Shown here one piece after another: positions 22,638-33,032 of a stretch of DNA of 64,000 nt; within the stretch, counting starts at the first letter, position 1, and every line of letters begins with the position of its first letter. The position numbers and the translations under genes are program-made. A model generated the notes under the pieces. That model was not told where the DNA came from. It saw only the letters and a program-made list of their open reading frames with translations, and did not search any database. The stretch is from Gallionellaceae bacterium (GTDB lineage: Bacteria > Pseudomonadota > Gammaproteobacteria > Burkholderiales > Gallionellaceae): NCBI GenBank assembly GCA_030823955.1, contig JAVBYO010000003.1, positions 1 through 64,000 of the forward strand, in the 5' to 3' direction.

Positions 22638-24017
22638 ATGTCCGCTTCAGATTCCGCAATGACTCCCTTTGAACGTCGTGCCAGTATCGGCTTGGCGAGT
22701 ATCTATGGCCTGCGTATGCTGGGCCTGTTCATCATTCTGCCGATCTTTGCCTTGTATGCGGAGACGTTGCCGGGCGGGGAGAGTCATTTCCTGATCGGGG
22801 TCGCGTTGGGCGCATACGGGCTGACGCAGGCGCTGTTGCAGATCCCGGCAGGGTGGCTGTCGGATCGTTACGGGCGCAAGCCCATCATCATTGCGGGCCT
22901 GCTGCTGTTCGCGGCGGGCAGTTTCATCGCGGCCTCGGCGGATGACATCTACTGGATCATTGCCGGGCGTGTGATCCAGGGCGCGGGGGCGATCAATGCG
23001 GCAGTGATGGCGCTGACGGCGGACCTCACACGCGAGGAGCACCGCACCAAGGCGATGGCCATGATCGGCATCACCATTGGCATTACCTTCTCCATCTCGA
23101 TGGTGCTTTCGCCGCTGTTGTATCACTACATCGGCATGTCCGGTATGTTCGAGTTGATCGGTGTGCTGGCTTTTGTTTCCATCGCGGTAGTGTTGTGGTT
23201 CATCCCCGATCCGCGCATCACGCGCTTCCATTCCGATACCGAAGCGAACACCAGCAAGCTGGCCGAGGTATTGCGCAACAAAGACTTGCTGCGCATGGAT
23301 TTCGGCGTGTTCACATTACATGCGATCTTGATGTCGGTGTTCATGCAGGTGCCCTTCATTCTGCGTGCCGGGGGGCTGGATGCGCAGCACCAGTGGCAGG
23401 TCTATCTGCCGGTGATGCTCATCGCTTTTATGCTGATGGTGCCGCCCATCATCATCGCGGAGAAGAAGGCGAAGATGAAACAGGTGTTCATGTTCGCCAT
23501 CGCGCTGGCTGCCTTGGCGCAACTGGGCATTTTGTTCCTGCAGGATAGTGTGTGGGGCGTGGCAGTCGCGTTGCTGGCGTTCTTCACCGCGTTCAACGTG
23601 CTGGAAGCGACGCAGCCTTCCATTGTCAGCAAGATCGCGCCGCTGGCGGCCAAAGGCACGGCGATGGGGGTGTTCAGCAGTGTGCAGTTCCTGGGGGCGT
23701 TCTTCGGTTCGGCCATGGGCGGGTTGTTGATGCAGTTCTACGGCGGCGATGCGGTGTTGTTGTTCGCTGTGTTCATGTTGCTGCTGTGGTTGGGGGTGGC
23801 CTCCACCATGCGCGCGCCGGAAGCGCTGATGACTAGGATGTATCATCTGCCGGAGCTGGATGAAGATGCGGCAGGCAAATTGCGGCAGTCTCTGGCACAA
23901 TTGCGGGGTGTACGCGAAGTGCTGGTGGTGGGAAATGAACAGATCGCTTGTCTCAAGGTGGAGATAGGCGGCTTCGATGAAGATGCGGTAGAAAAGCTGG
24001 TGGCGAGTAATCAATAG
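22638..24017 (+). CDS. MFS transporter, YajR-like with C-terminal ferredoxin-like (YAM-type) domain
   Basis: 12-TM MFS sequence followed by about 60 aa soluble tail GVREVLVVGNEQIACLKVEIGGFDEDAVEKLV. Confidence 0.85.
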   Translation: MSASDSAMTPFERRASIGLASIYGLRMLGLFIILPIFALYAETLPGGESHFLIGVALGAYGLTQALLQIPAGWLSDRYGRKPIIIAGLLLFAAGSFIAASADDIYWIIAGRVIQGAGAINAAVMALTADLTREEHRTKAMAMIGITIGITFSISMVLSPLLYHYIGMSGMFELIGVLAFVSIAVVLWFIPDPRITRFHSDTEANTSKLAEVLRNKDLLRMDFGVFTLHAILMSVFMQVPFILRAGGLDAQHQWQVYLPVMLIAFMLMVPPIIIAEKKAKMKQVFMFAIALAALAQLGILFLQDSVWGVAVALLAFFTAFNVLEATQPSIVSKIAPLAAKGTAMGVFSSVQFLGAFFGSAMGGLLMQFYGGDAVLLFAVFMLLLWLGVASTMRAPEALMTRMYHLPELDEDAAGKLRQSLAQLRGVREVLVVGNEQIACLKVEIGGFDEDAVEKLVASNQ

Positions 24018-24097
24018 GGGGTTCCCCCACCCCAACCCTCCCCCGGAGGGAGAGGGAGCGAACGCGGAAATCCTAAATTCTTTAAAGGGAGCATGAC

Positions 24098-24565
24098 ATG
24101 TCGGTGAATAAAGTGATCTTGGTGGGGCGTTTGGGCAAAGACCCGGAGACCCGTTACATGACCAGCGGCGAAGCGGTGACCAACGTATCACTGGCGACCT
24201 CCGAGAATTACAAGGATAAGAGTGGCGAGAAGCAGGAACGCACCGAATGGCACAATCTAGTGTTTTATCGCCGTCTGGCCGAGATCGCCGGTGAATACCT
24301 GAAGAAGGGTTCGATGGTTTACGTTGAAGGCCGCATCCAGACGCGCAAGTGGCAGGACAAAGAGGGCAAAGACCGCTACACCACCGAGATCATTGTCAAC
24401 GAGATGACCATGCTGGGCAGCAAGTCCGGCGGTGCGGGTAGTTTCGAAGTGGTGGAGAATCAGGGGCAGTCGTCCGCTCCGGCTCGCAGTGCACCGGCAT
24501 CCAAGCCGTCCGCGCCGGCGGCCAAGGGCAACTTCGATAATTTCGACGACGATATTCCGTTCTAA
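24098..24565 (+). CDS. ssb: Single-stranded DNA-binding protein
   Basis: [21 protein letters not shown]...; acidic tail [11 protein letters not shown]. Confidence 0.98.
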   Translation: MSVNKVILVGRLGKDPETRYMTSGEAVTNVSLATSENYKDKSGEKQERTEWHNLVFYRRLAEIAGEYLKKGSMVYVEGRIQTRKWQDKEGKDRYTTEIIVNEMTMLGSKSGGAGSFEVVENQGQSSAPARSAPASKPSAPAAKGNFDNFDDDIPF

Positions 24566-24621
24566 GAGGATATGCTCTGGCCGCGCACCTAGTGTGCGGT
24601 CGTGCCAGTGTTCAAGTTGCG

Positions 24622-25410
24622 ATGTCCAATCTGTTTGCCAAGGTTTTGTGTGTGTTGTGGGGCATAGTGTTTGCCGCCACGGCTAGCGCTGTCGATACGC
24701 CCCTGCGTGATTGTCCGACCTGCCCCGAGATGGTGGTGATCCCGGCGGGGGAATTCGACATGGGAGACAACGAGGGCGATGCGGACGAGATACCGCTGCA
24801 TCACGTCACCCTGGTCAAATCCTTTGCGATGAGCAAGACCGAAGTCACGCAGGCCCAATGGCGGATCGTGATGCAAGACCAGAGTCGCAGCATTCTGGGT
24901 AACGATCCGAGTTTCTTCTCAAGTTGCGGTGGTGATTGTCCGGTCGAGCAGGTCAGCTGGCACGACGTGCAGATATTCATCCAGAAGCTCAATGCCAAGA
25001 CACGCAAGATCTATCGTCTGCCCAGCGAGGCGGAGTGGGAGTACGCTTGCCGTGCGGGCGTGCGGCAACGTTATTGCGGCAGCGATGAGCTGGAGAGTGT
25101 GGCGAATCATGGTGCTTCGGCAGATGAGCGAACGGGCCCCGTTCCCGTGGCAGGAAAAGCCGCCAACGCCTTCGGGCTGTACGATATGAGCGGCAATGTA
25201 TGGGAGTGGGTCGGAGACAGCTATCACGACGACTACAGAGGTGCGCCGCAGGACGGGCGCACCTGGCAGAGCGACGGCAAGCGCCGCGTGCTGCGCGGCG
25301 GCTCTTGGTTCAACGAGGTAGCCTCGCTGCGCGCGGCAAGTCGGCATAAAGAGAGTCCTGTGTTCCGTTCCAAGTTCGTTGGTTTCCGGGTGGTGCGCCA
25401 ACTTCCCTAG
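24622..25410 (+). CDS. Exported formylglycine-generating-enzyme (SUMF1/FGE-sulfatase) domain protein
   Basis: Signal peptide, MVVIPAGEFDMGD...EIPLHHVTLVKSFAMSKTEVTQAQW...RLPSEAEWEYACRAG...GLYDMSGNVWEWVGD...VLRGGSW. Confidence 0.92.
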   Translation: MSNLFAKVLCVLWGIVFAATASAVDTPLRDCPTCPEMVVIPAGEFDMGDNEGDADEIPLHHVTLVKSFAMSKTEVTQAQWRIVMQDQSRSILGNDPSFFSSCGGDCPVEQVSWHDVQIFIQKLNAKTRKIYRLPSEAEWEYACRAGVRQRYCGSDELESVANHGASADERTGPVPVAGKAANAFGLYDMSGNVWEWVGDSYHDDYRGAPQDGRTWQSDGKRRVLRGGSWFNEVASLRAASRHKESPVFRSKFVGFRVVRQLP

Positions 25411-25441
25411 TGTGTGGACAGGTGATGCAGGTACATTCACC

Positions 25442-25469
25442 TTGACAATTTCACCTGCTCACATAAAAT
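25442..25469 (+). promoter_or_regulatory. Promoter of tRNA-Lys
   Basis: TTGACA, 16 bp, TAAAAT just upstream of tRNA. Confidence 0.75.
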
Positions 25470-25482
25470 GCGCGCCTCTTCC

Positions 25483-25558
25483 GGGTCGTTAGCTCAGCTG
25501 GTAGAGCAGCGGACTCTTAATCCGTTTGTCGCAGGTTCGATCCCCGCACGGCCCACCA
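25483..25558 (+). tRNA. tRNA-Lys (anticodon CTT), CCA encoded
   Basis: Cloverleaf: GGGTCGT/ACGGCCC acceptor, loop CTCTTAA, T-arm GCAGG-TTCGATC-CCCGC-like. Confidence 0.93.
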
Positions 25559-25566
25559 AAAAAAAC

Positions 25567-25597
25567 AAGGAGTTGCACATGGTGCAGCTCCTTTTTT
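25567..25597 (+). terminator. Rho-independent terminator after tRNA-Lys
   Basis: AAGGAGTTGCAC-atg-GTGCAGCTCCTT-TTTT. Confidence 0.85.
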
Positions 25598-25732
25598 CAT
25601 TTTGGCTACTCTCCAATAGCCGGTATCGTTTTCTGAGCCGCTCCAAACTGTTATCCTAGCGTGTGTGCTTTTATGGCTTGGTGGGCAGGGCGGGAAGTGT
25701 CACCATGACAATTACAGATCGTTCGGGAGGTT

Positions 25733-26161
25733 GTGATGAAGCTCTTATGGCGCGAAGAATTAAGTGTCGGGAACAATGTGATCGATGCCGACCACAAGTA
25801 TCTTATCGAGATCATCAACATGGTTCAGCAGAGTCTGGAAGCGAAAGATAGAGCCGAGTTGAATCGATTACTCGACGATCTTTCCAATTATTCGCTGGTG
25901 CATTTCGACCGGGAAGAAAAGATCGCCAATGCGGCCGGTTATGCGCAAGCACAGCAACTCGGTTTATCCCACCAGGCGCTGATCAAGCAACTTGAGCAAG
26001 TGAGGGCAGAGATCGAAGAGATGGGGCAGGGGTGGTCGGCGGAAGTGGCGAGACACTTCACCAATTTTCTGCGCGACTGGTTGATCAATCATGTCATCAA
26101 CGAAGACTGTCTGATGAAGCCGCTGCTGGAAAAATTCTCCCCCGATTTTGATGCGAGATAA
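25733..26161 (+). CDS. Bacteriohemerythrin
   Basis: LWREELSVGNNVIDADHKYLIEIINMV...HFDREEKIA...HQALIKQ...LRDWLINHVINEDCLMKPLL hemerythrin ligand pattern. Confidence 0.93.
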   Translation: MMKLLWREELSVGNNVIDADHKYLIEIINMVQQSLEAKDRAELNRLLDDLSNYSLVHFDREEKIANAAGYAQAQQLGLSHQALIKQLEQVRAEIEEMGQGWSAEVARHFTNFLRDWLINHVINEDCLMKPLLEKFSPDFDAR

Positions 26162-26164
26162 CGC

Positions 26165-26220
26165 TTGCCCAGTCAAATAAAAAGGCTCGCGCTGATGCGA
26201 GCCTTTTTATTTGACTGGCA
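26165..26220. terminator. Long bidirectional terminator between convergent genes
   Basis: AGTCAAATAAAAAGGCTCGC-gctgat-GCGAGCCTTTTTATTTGACT perfect inverted repeat. Confidence 0.85.
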
Positions 26221-26243
26221 GGATGTTTCTGCCGCTGTGCTGT

Positions 26244-26633
26244 CTAATGGCTTTTCAATTCGCCTGTCTTGCATTTGCAGGTGCAGCAATGTCCGCCATT
26301 TTCCTTCATCGTGGCGGCGTGTTCCGTGATCCAGTGCTCATAGTCCATCAGGTGTTTTTGCCGAAACGATTCGGAGTGCTGGAACAGATATTCCAGGATG
26401 TGAAAGCGGTAACAGTCGGTGTGTTTCTTCGTATCCTTGATGTATTCCTCCCAGATGAATTCATCCGGCATGATCCCTTGTTTGCGCAGCTCGCTGTTGT
26501 AACCGAATGCCTGATAGAACGCTTCCAGATCGTCGATCCAGTATTTCTCGACATCGTCAATTTCAATGAAGCCAAAGTGACGGTTCGCGGGATCGCGCAT
26601 TCTGTAATTGATGTGAGGTAGTGAGCTGCTCAT
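26244..26633 (-). CDS. Conserved-looking hypothetical protein with Cys-rich C-terminus
   Basis: MSSSLPHINYRMRDPANRHFGFIEIDDVEKYWIDDLEAFY...GGHCCTCKCKTGELKSH; start trimmed from 26798. Confidence 0.7.
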   Translation of the reverse strand: MSSSLPHINYRMRDPANRHFGFIEIDDVEKYWIDDLEAFYQAFGYNSELRKQGIMPDEFIWEEYIKDTKKHTDCYRFHILEYLFQHSESFRQKHLMDYEHWITEHAATMKENGGHCCTCKCKTGELKSH

Positions 26634-27018
26634 ATTCGTCTCCTCGAGTAGATGCAAACAATTGGGAGTATTGCCAAGCCGGGAGCGGGAACATACGCCT
26701 TGAGGGCGCAGAATGAAATATGCCAAAAGGCCTATATATACAGCGAGCTGAACTAGGTATTCTGAACAAGACGAAATGAAACGGGTGCTTAGGTGCAAGC
26801 CTTATTGTTCATTCTCAGGAATGCCCATGAAAAAATAGTTTCTGAACCCCGCTCAAGTGGGTCTTTCAACACTGTGTTGAGCGGGCTGTCTTGCCAGACG
26901 TCGCATATCGACAGGCCGCCAGCGATTGTGACACTGGCGGCGCAAAGTCGATTTGCTGAATCGGTATGCGCTCTGTGCTAGAATGCGCCCCCTTTGAATC
27001 CAGTACAGGTAGTACATC

Positions 27019-28848
27019 ATGTCCCGCGCACTTCGTAACATCGCCATCATTGCCCACGTTGACCACGGTAAGACCACTCTGGTTGACCAACTTCTTCGCC
27101 AATCCGGCACCTTCCGCGATAACCAGAAGGTGGATGCGCGCGTGATGGACAGCAACGATCTTGAGAAAGAGCGCGGCATTACCATTCTGGCGAAGAACAC
27201 CGCCATCGAATACAACGGTACCCACATCAACATCGTCGACACACCGGGACACGCCGACTTCGGCGGCGAGGTGGAGCGCGTGCTGGGTATGGTGAACGGC
27301 GTGCTGCTGCTGGTGGACGCAGTGGAAGGCCCGATGCCACAGACACGTTTCGTGACCAAGAAGGCGCTGGCACTGGGTCTGAAGCCCATCGTTGTGATTA
27401 ACAAGGTTGACCGTCCCGGCGCGCGTCCTGACTGGGTTCTCGATCAAACCTTCGACCTGTTCGACAAGCTGCACGCAACAGATGAACAACTCGATTTTCC
27501 GGTGATCTACGCATCCGGCTTGAACGGTTGGGCCTGTCTGGATCTGAAAGATGCGCCGTCCAAAGGCGGTACTGCATCCGATATGAAGCCGCTGTTTGAA
27601 ACGGTTTTGAAGTTCGTTTCTTCGCCTCCGGGTGATCCGGAAGCGCCGTTGCAGCTGCAACTGGCTGCGCTCGATTACTCCACTTTCACGGGGCGTTTGG
27701 GTATCGGTCGTGTCCTGAATGGTCGTATCAAGCCAGGTCAGAGTGTCGTGGTGATGAACCATGCAGACCAAGTCAGTTCCGGACGCATCAACCAAGTGTT
27801 GGGCTTCCGCGGTTTGGATCGTGTACCTGTTGATAGCGCAGAAGCAGGCGACATCATTATCATCTCCGGCCTGGACGAGATCGGTATCGGCGTCACAATT
27901 TGCGACAAAGACAATCCTGTTGGTTTGCCGGTGTTGGGCGTAGATGAGCCAACCTTGACCATGGACTTCATGGTGAACGGCTCCCCCTTGGCTGGCACCG
28001 AAGGCAAGTTCGTTTCCAGCCGCCAGATACGTGATCGCTTGACCAAGGAATTGCTGACTAACGTCGCCTTGCGCGTGGAAGACACGAATGATGCGGACGT
28101 ATTCCGCGTCTCCGGTCGTGGTGAGTTGCACCTGACCATCTTGCTGGAAACCATGCGTCGTGAAGGCTTCGAATTGGCTGTCGGTAAGCCGCGCGTCGTT
28201 TACAAAGAGATCAACGGTGAGAAGTGCGAGCCGTATGAGAACCTATCTATCGACTTGGAAGATAGCCATCAAGGTGGTGTCATGGAAGAGATCGGTCGTC
28301 GTCGCGGCGAACTGACCAATATGGAATCTGACGGTCAAGGACGTACCCGTTTGGAATACCACATTCCAGCACGCGGCCTGATCGGTTTCCAATCTGACTT
28401 TATGACCATGACGCGCGGCAGCGGCTTGATCAGCCATGTATTCGACGATTACGGTCCGGTCAAGGCGGACTTGCCGGGGCGCCACAACGGCGTGCTGATC
28501 TCGCAAGATGATGGCGAGGCCGTGGCCTATGCGCTATGGAAGTTGGAAGACCGTGGCCGCATGTTCGTGGTGCCTGGCGACAAGTTGTACGAAGGGATGA
28601 TCATCGGTATCCATAGTCGCGACAACGACCTCATCGTCAACCCGATCAAGGGCAAGCAACTCACCAACGTGCGTGCCTCCGGTACCGACGAAGCGGTGCG
28701 TTTGACCACGGCCTTGAAGATGACGCTGGAATCAGCCGTTGAATTCATTGACGACGACGAATTGGTTGAACTGACACCGAAGTCCATCCGTATCCGCAAG
28801 CGTCACCTGAAAGAGCATGATCGTAAACGTGCGGTACGTTCCGAGTAA
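27019..28848 (+). CDS. typA: Ribosome-associated GTPase TypA/BipA
   Basis: [30 protein letters not shown]...; full length 609 aa. Confidence 0.97.
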   Translation: MSRALRNIAIIAHVDHGKTTLVDQLLRQSGTFRDNQKVDARVMDSNDLEKERGITILAKNTAIEYNGTHINIVDTPGHADFGGEVERVLGMVNGVLLLVDAVEGPMPQTRFVTKKALALGLKPIVVINKVDRPGARPDWVLDQTFDLFDKLHATDEQLDFPVIYASGLNGWACLDLKDAPSKGGTASDMKPLFETVLKFVSSPPGDPEAPLQLQLAALDYSTFTGRLGIGRVLNGRIKPGQSVVVMNHADQVSSGRINQVLGFRGLDRVPVDSAEAGDIIIISGLDEIGIGVTICDKDNPVGLPVLGVDEPTLTMDFMVNGSPLAGTEGKFVSSRQIRDRLTKELLTNVALRVEDTNDADVFRVSGRGELHLTILLETMRREGFELAVGKPRVVYKEINGEKCEPYENLSIDLEDSHQGGVMEEIGRRRGELTNMESDGQGRTRLEYHIPARGLIGFQSDFMTMTRGSGLISHVFDDYGPVKADLPGRHNGVLISQDDGEAVAYALWKLEDRGRMFVVPGDKLYEGMIIGIHSRDNDLIVNPIKGKQLTNVRASGTDEAVRLTTALKMTLESAVEFIDDDELVELTPKSIRIRKRHLKEHDRKRAVRSE

Positions 28849-28860
28849 TCGGAGTCAAAT

Positions 28861-28907
28861 GCAACAATGAAGAAGGGGCGCGCAAGCGCCCCTTCTTCAT
28901 TGTTGCC
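28861..28907 (+). terminator. Stem-loop terminator between typA and lysS
   Basis: GCAACAATGAAGAAGGGGCGC-gcaa-GCGCCCCTTCTTCATTGTTGC perfect inverted repeat. Confidence 0.85.
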
Positions 28908-28918
28908 CGAGCGGGAGA

Positions 28919-30424
28919 TCAGGATTCTGGACGCATGTGCGGGAACAGGATCACATCACGGATCGCGGCACTGTCGGTCAGCAACATCACCAGACGATCG
29001 ATGCCGATACCTTGACCGGCGGTGGGAGGCAGGCCGTATTCCAGCGCGCGGATGTAATCGCCGTCCTTGAACATCGCTTCTTCGTCGCCCGCATCCTTCG
29101 CCATCACCTGTGCATCGAAGCGCGCTTCCTGGTCTTCCGGGTCGTTCAATTCGGAGAAGCCGTTGGCGAGTTCGCGTCCGACCACGAACAGCTCGAAACG
29201 TTCGGTGATCTCGGGATGGGCATCACTGCTGCGCGCCAGCGGAGAGACTTCCACGGGATAATCGACGATGAAGGTCGGTTCGAACAGCTGATGTTCGGCC
29301 AGCTCCTCGAACAGCGAGAGCTGCAAGCCGCCCACGGCGTCTTTCGGGTTGTATTTCGCTTTCAGGTCTTGCAGTTCGTTGATGAGAAAATCGCGATCAT
29401 TCAACTGCGCATCGCTGAATTGCGGATGATATTTCTGCACTGCCTGCACCATGGTCAAGCGGTGGAACGGTTTACCCAGATCCAGTTCGCGTCCCTGATA
29501 ACTGATGACCGTGGTGCCCAGCACCTTGCGCGCGACTTCGGCGAGCAACTTCTCGGTGAAATCCATCAGATACTTGTAATCGCGGTAGGCCTCGTAGAAT
29601 TCGATCATGGTGAATTCTGGATTGTGCCGCGTGGAAACGCCCTCGTTACGGAAGTTGCGGTTAATCTCGAACACCTTCTCGAAACCGCCCACCACCAGAC
29701 GTTTCAAATACAGCTCGGGCGCGATACGCAGGTACATCTGCATGTCGAGCGCGTTGTGATGGGTGATGAAAGGTTTGGCCGATGCGCCGCCGGGGATGGG
29801 GTGCAACATCGGTGTCTCGACTTCGAGATAATCGTGGCGTGCAAAGAATTCGCGTATCGCCTGGATCACCTTGGAGCGGATGATGAAGGTCTTGCGCGTC
29901 TCTTCGTTGGTGATGAGATCGACGTAACGCTGGCGGTACTTCTGCTCCTGGTCGGTGAGACCGTGGAATTTTTCCGGCAGGGGGCGCAGGGCCTTGGTCA
30001 GCAGACGCAGCTGCGTGACACGCACCGACAGTTCGCCGGTCTTGGTCTTGAACAATACGCCGGTGGCACCGAGGATGTCGCCGAGGTCGTGGTGTTTGAA
30101 AGCGTTGTGCGCCTCTTCGCCAGTGTCGCCGTTGCTGATGAACAGCTGGATGCGTCCGCTCATGTCCTGCACGGTGGCGAAGCTGGCTTTGCCCATCACA
30201 CGTTTCAACAGCATGCGCCCCGCGACGGACACAGTGACGTGTGCGGCTTCCAGTTCATCATGCGACTTTTCGCCGAACTCGGCATGTAACGCCCCTGCCA
30301 AATTCTTGCGTTCGAAATCGTTGGGGAAAGCGATGCCTTCTTTGCGCAGGGCGCTCAGCTTGGCGCGGCGCTCGGCGATGATCTGGTTTTCGTCATGCAG
30401 TATCGGGGTCGGTTCGGTGGTCAT
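28919..30424 (-). CDS. lysS: Lysyl-tRNA synthetase (class II)
   Basis: Full-length LysS sequence. Confidence 0.98.
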   Translation of the reverse strand: MTTEPTPILHDENQIIAERRAKLSALRKEGIAFPNDFERKNLAGALHAEFGEKSHDELEAAHVTVSVAGRMLLKRVMGKASFATVQDMSGRIQLFISNGDTGEEAHNAFKHHDLGDILGATGVLFKTKTGELSVRVTQLRLLTKALRPLPEKFHGLTDQEQKYRQRYVDLITNEETRKTFIIRSKVIQAIREFFARHDYLEVETPMLHPIPGGASAKPFITHHNALDMQMYLRIAPELYLKRLVVGGFEKVFEINRNFRNEGVSTRHNPEFTMIEFYEAYRDYKYLMDFTEKLLAEVARKVLGTTVISYQGRELDLGKPFHRLTMVQAVQKYHPQFSDAQLNDRDFLINELQDLKAKYNPKDAVGGLQLSLFEELAEHQLFEPTFIVDYPVEVSPLARSSDAHPEITERFELFVVGRELANGFSELNDPEDQEARFDAQVMAKDAGDEEAMFKDGDYIRALEYGLPPTAGQGIGIDRLVMLLTDSAAIRDVILFPHMRPES

Positions 30425-30439
30425 AATCGTTCTCTTAAG

Positions 30440-31544
30440 TTAAACGCCTTGCTTCAAACTGGCCGAAATGAAGTCGTCCAGATCACCGTCCAGCACGGCC
30501 TGGGTGTTGCCGACTTCGTGGTTGGTGCGCAGGTCTTTGATGCGCGACTGGTCGAGTACATAGCTGCGGATCTGGTGGCCCCAGCCGATGTCGGATTTGG
30601 TGTCTTCCAGAACCTGTTTCTCGGCATTACGCTTGCGCAATTCCTCTTCGTACATGCGCGACTTCAGCATAGACATCGCCTCGGCGCGGTTCTTGTGCTG
30701 CGAGCGGTCGCTTTGGCACTGCACCACGATGTTGGTCGGTATGTGGGTGATACGCACCGCCGAATCTGTCTTGTTGATGTGCTGTCCGCCCGCGCCGGAT
30801 GCGCGATAGGTGTCAACGCGCAGGTCGGCGGGGTTGATGTCGATCTCGATGGAGTCGTCCACTTCGGGATACACGAACACGCTGGAGAACGAAGTGTGGC
30901 GGCGGTTGCCCGAGTCGAACGGCGATTTGCGCACGAGGCGGTGCACGCCGGTTTCGGTGCGCAGGTGGCCGTAGGCATATTCACCGCTGATCTTGAGCGA
31001 CGCGCCCTTGATGCCCGCGACTTCACCGTCGGACTGCTCCAGGATTTCGACCTGGAAGCCTTTGCGTTCGGCATAGCGGATATACATGCGCAACAGCATG
31101 GCACCCCAGTCCTGTGCTTCGGTGCCGCCGGAACCGGCCTGGATGTCGAGGAAGCAATTGGCCGCGTCCATCTCGCCGGAGAACATACGGCGAAACTCCA
31201 TGTCGGCCACGATCTTTTCGGTTTGTTCGATGTCGGCGGCGATGCTGTGCAGGCTGTCGTCATCGTTCTCGGCCAGCGCCATTTCCATCAATTCGCCCGC
31301 GTCGTTGAGTGAGCTTTCGACGCTTTGCAGATTGAGCACGACACCTTCCAGCATCTTGCGTTCTTTCCCAAGTTCCTGCGAGCGTTTGCTGTCCTGCCAG
31401 ACAGCGGGGTCTTCTGCGAGGACGACGACTTCGGCTAAACGATCCTGTTTGCCATCGTAGTCAAAGATACCTCCGCAGTTCGATGTTGCGGGTGCGCAGG
31501 TCTTGAATCTTGTTGGTTAACGCGTTGAGTTGTTCGGCTTCCAT
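30440..31544 (-). CDS. prfB: Peptide chain release factor 2, programmed +1 frameshift
   Basis: Zero frame from ATG 31544 ends ...ELRRYL TGA at CTTTGAC (31461-31466 on minus strand), then +1 frame reads YDGKQDR...[16 protein letters not shown]... Confidence 0.97.
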
Positions 31545-31610
31545 GATTTGTTTGCGGCAGACTTTAAAGGGCGCAATTATACATGCCCCCGCTTTTTCAA
31601 AGTAAGCAAC

Positions 31611-32894
31611 CTACAGGAACACCAGCCCCAACGCCACGCCCGCTGCCATCGCCGCGAATCCTCCGGCCACGTGCTGCGCCAAGGCTTTGCCGCCGATGAA
31701 AAAGAGCATGCCGAACTTGAACACCATGTTGGCGATGAAGGCGATGGCGATGGCGGTTACAGCCTGGTCGCCACTCAGTTTGTCGAGCGAAAACAGGCGC
31801 AGGCTGGACAGGGTGATGGCATCGACGTCGGTGAGGCCGGAGACCATCGCCACGACATACAGGCCGCCGCTGCCTGCGATGTCGGTGAGCCAGGCGGAAC
31901 ACAACAGCACCACGGCATACAACAGGCCGAAGCCGAGCGCGGCGTGGAGCTCGGTCGGGTTGGAGGTCTGCGGCAAGGGGAGGTCGGACTCCGTGCGCAG
32001 TCTGCTCCAACTCCATAACGTGACACTGAGTCCGCACACCAGACCGAGTGCCAGTGAAGGCAGCAATTGGGGCGTCACGGCAGGGGATACCAGTGCGCTG
32101 ACCACGGCCAGACGGATCAGTACCACCTGGCTGGCGATGAGGATGACCACGGCGGAAAGGCGGCACATACTGTCGTTGGTTTTGCTGTGTTTCGCGTACA
32201 CCATCGTCGTGGCCGTACTCGAAGCCAGACCGCCAAACACGCCCAGCAGCGGCGCCCCGTAACGGTGCCCGGTCCAGTGCAGGGCGACATAACCGGCCAG
32301 ACTCAGGCCGGAGATCAGCACTACCATCATCCATGCGTTGTGCGGGTTGAATGCGTTGTACGGGCCGAAGGTCTGGTCGGGCAGGATGGGCAGGATGACG
32401 AAACTCAGCACGGAGAATTGCAGGATGGAGACCAGATCGCGGCGCGAGAGCCGTTGCGACATGCCTTGCAGCTCCGGTTTGAAATAGAGCAGGGTGGTGG
32501 TGGCGATGGCGAGCATCACGGCGAGTTTGGACGAGCCATACCAGGTCAGCACCCCCAGCGCATAACAGATCAGCAGTGCGGCGACCGTGGTGGTGCCGGG
32601 ATCGTTGTTTTCGGTAGGGGCGTTGATATATGCAGCCACGATCATGCCCGCGATGGCGAGCAGTCCGGCGACCAGCAACCAGGGTGCTCCTGTCTTGTCG
32701 GCCAGCAGAGCGATGAGTGTGCCGAACAGGGAGACCAGCGCGAAGGTGCGCAAACCGGCTTTGGCGGATGGATTGCGTTCACGCTCCAGCCCGATGAGCA
32801 GACCGATGGCGAGACTGGTCAGAAACTGGGGTAATGCGTCGATACCGTCGCCGGGCAGAAAAACGGTTTCCATTGCGTGATCTCCTTGGAGCAT
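31611..32894 (-). CDS. MgtC/DUF4010-family integral membrane protein
   Basis: FLTSLAIGLLIGLERERNPSAKAGLRTFALVSLFGTLIALLA N-terminus typical of MgtC-like/DUF4010 proteins. Confidence 0.85.
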   Translation of the reverse strand: MLQGDHAMETVFLPGDGIDALPQFLTSLAIGLLIGLERERNPSAKAGLRTFALVSLFGTLIALLADKTGAPWLLVAGLLAIAGMIVAAYINAPTENNDPGTTTVAALLICYALGVLTWYGSSKLAVMLAIATTTLLYFKPELQGMSQRLSRRDLVSILQFSVLSFVILPILPDQTFGPYNAFNPHNAWMMVVLISGLSLAGYVALHWTGHRYGAPLLGVFGGLASSTATTMVYAKHSKTNDSMCRLSAVVILIASQVVLIRLAVVSALVSPAVTPQLLPSLALGLVCGLSVTLWSWSRLRTESDLPLPQTSNPTELHAALGFGLLYAVVLLCSAWLTDIAGSGGLYVVAMVSGLTDVDAITLSSLRLFSLDKLSGDQAVTAIAIAFIANMVFKFGMLFFIGGKALAQHVAGGFAAMAAGVALGLVFL

Positions 32895-33032
32895 TGGAAA
32901 TTAAAATGAGGAGAAGCGGGAAGGGGGAAGAGAGCAGGATGAAATCTTCTCTCTTCCCTTGTTTAGAGCAGAGGTTTTACCCTTCCCTCTTCCCTCTTCT
33001 CCCTTCCCCATAAAATATGGGTAATTTCTTCC

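Noticed and set aside
26866-28131. 421 aa minus-strand ORF opposite typA
   Set aside because: Antisense to typA; no recognisable family.
28937-30289. 450 aa plus-strand ORF opposite lysS
   Set aside because: Shadow ORF of lysS.
30395-31312. 305 aa plus-strand ORF opposite prfB
   Set aside because: Shadow ORF of prfB.
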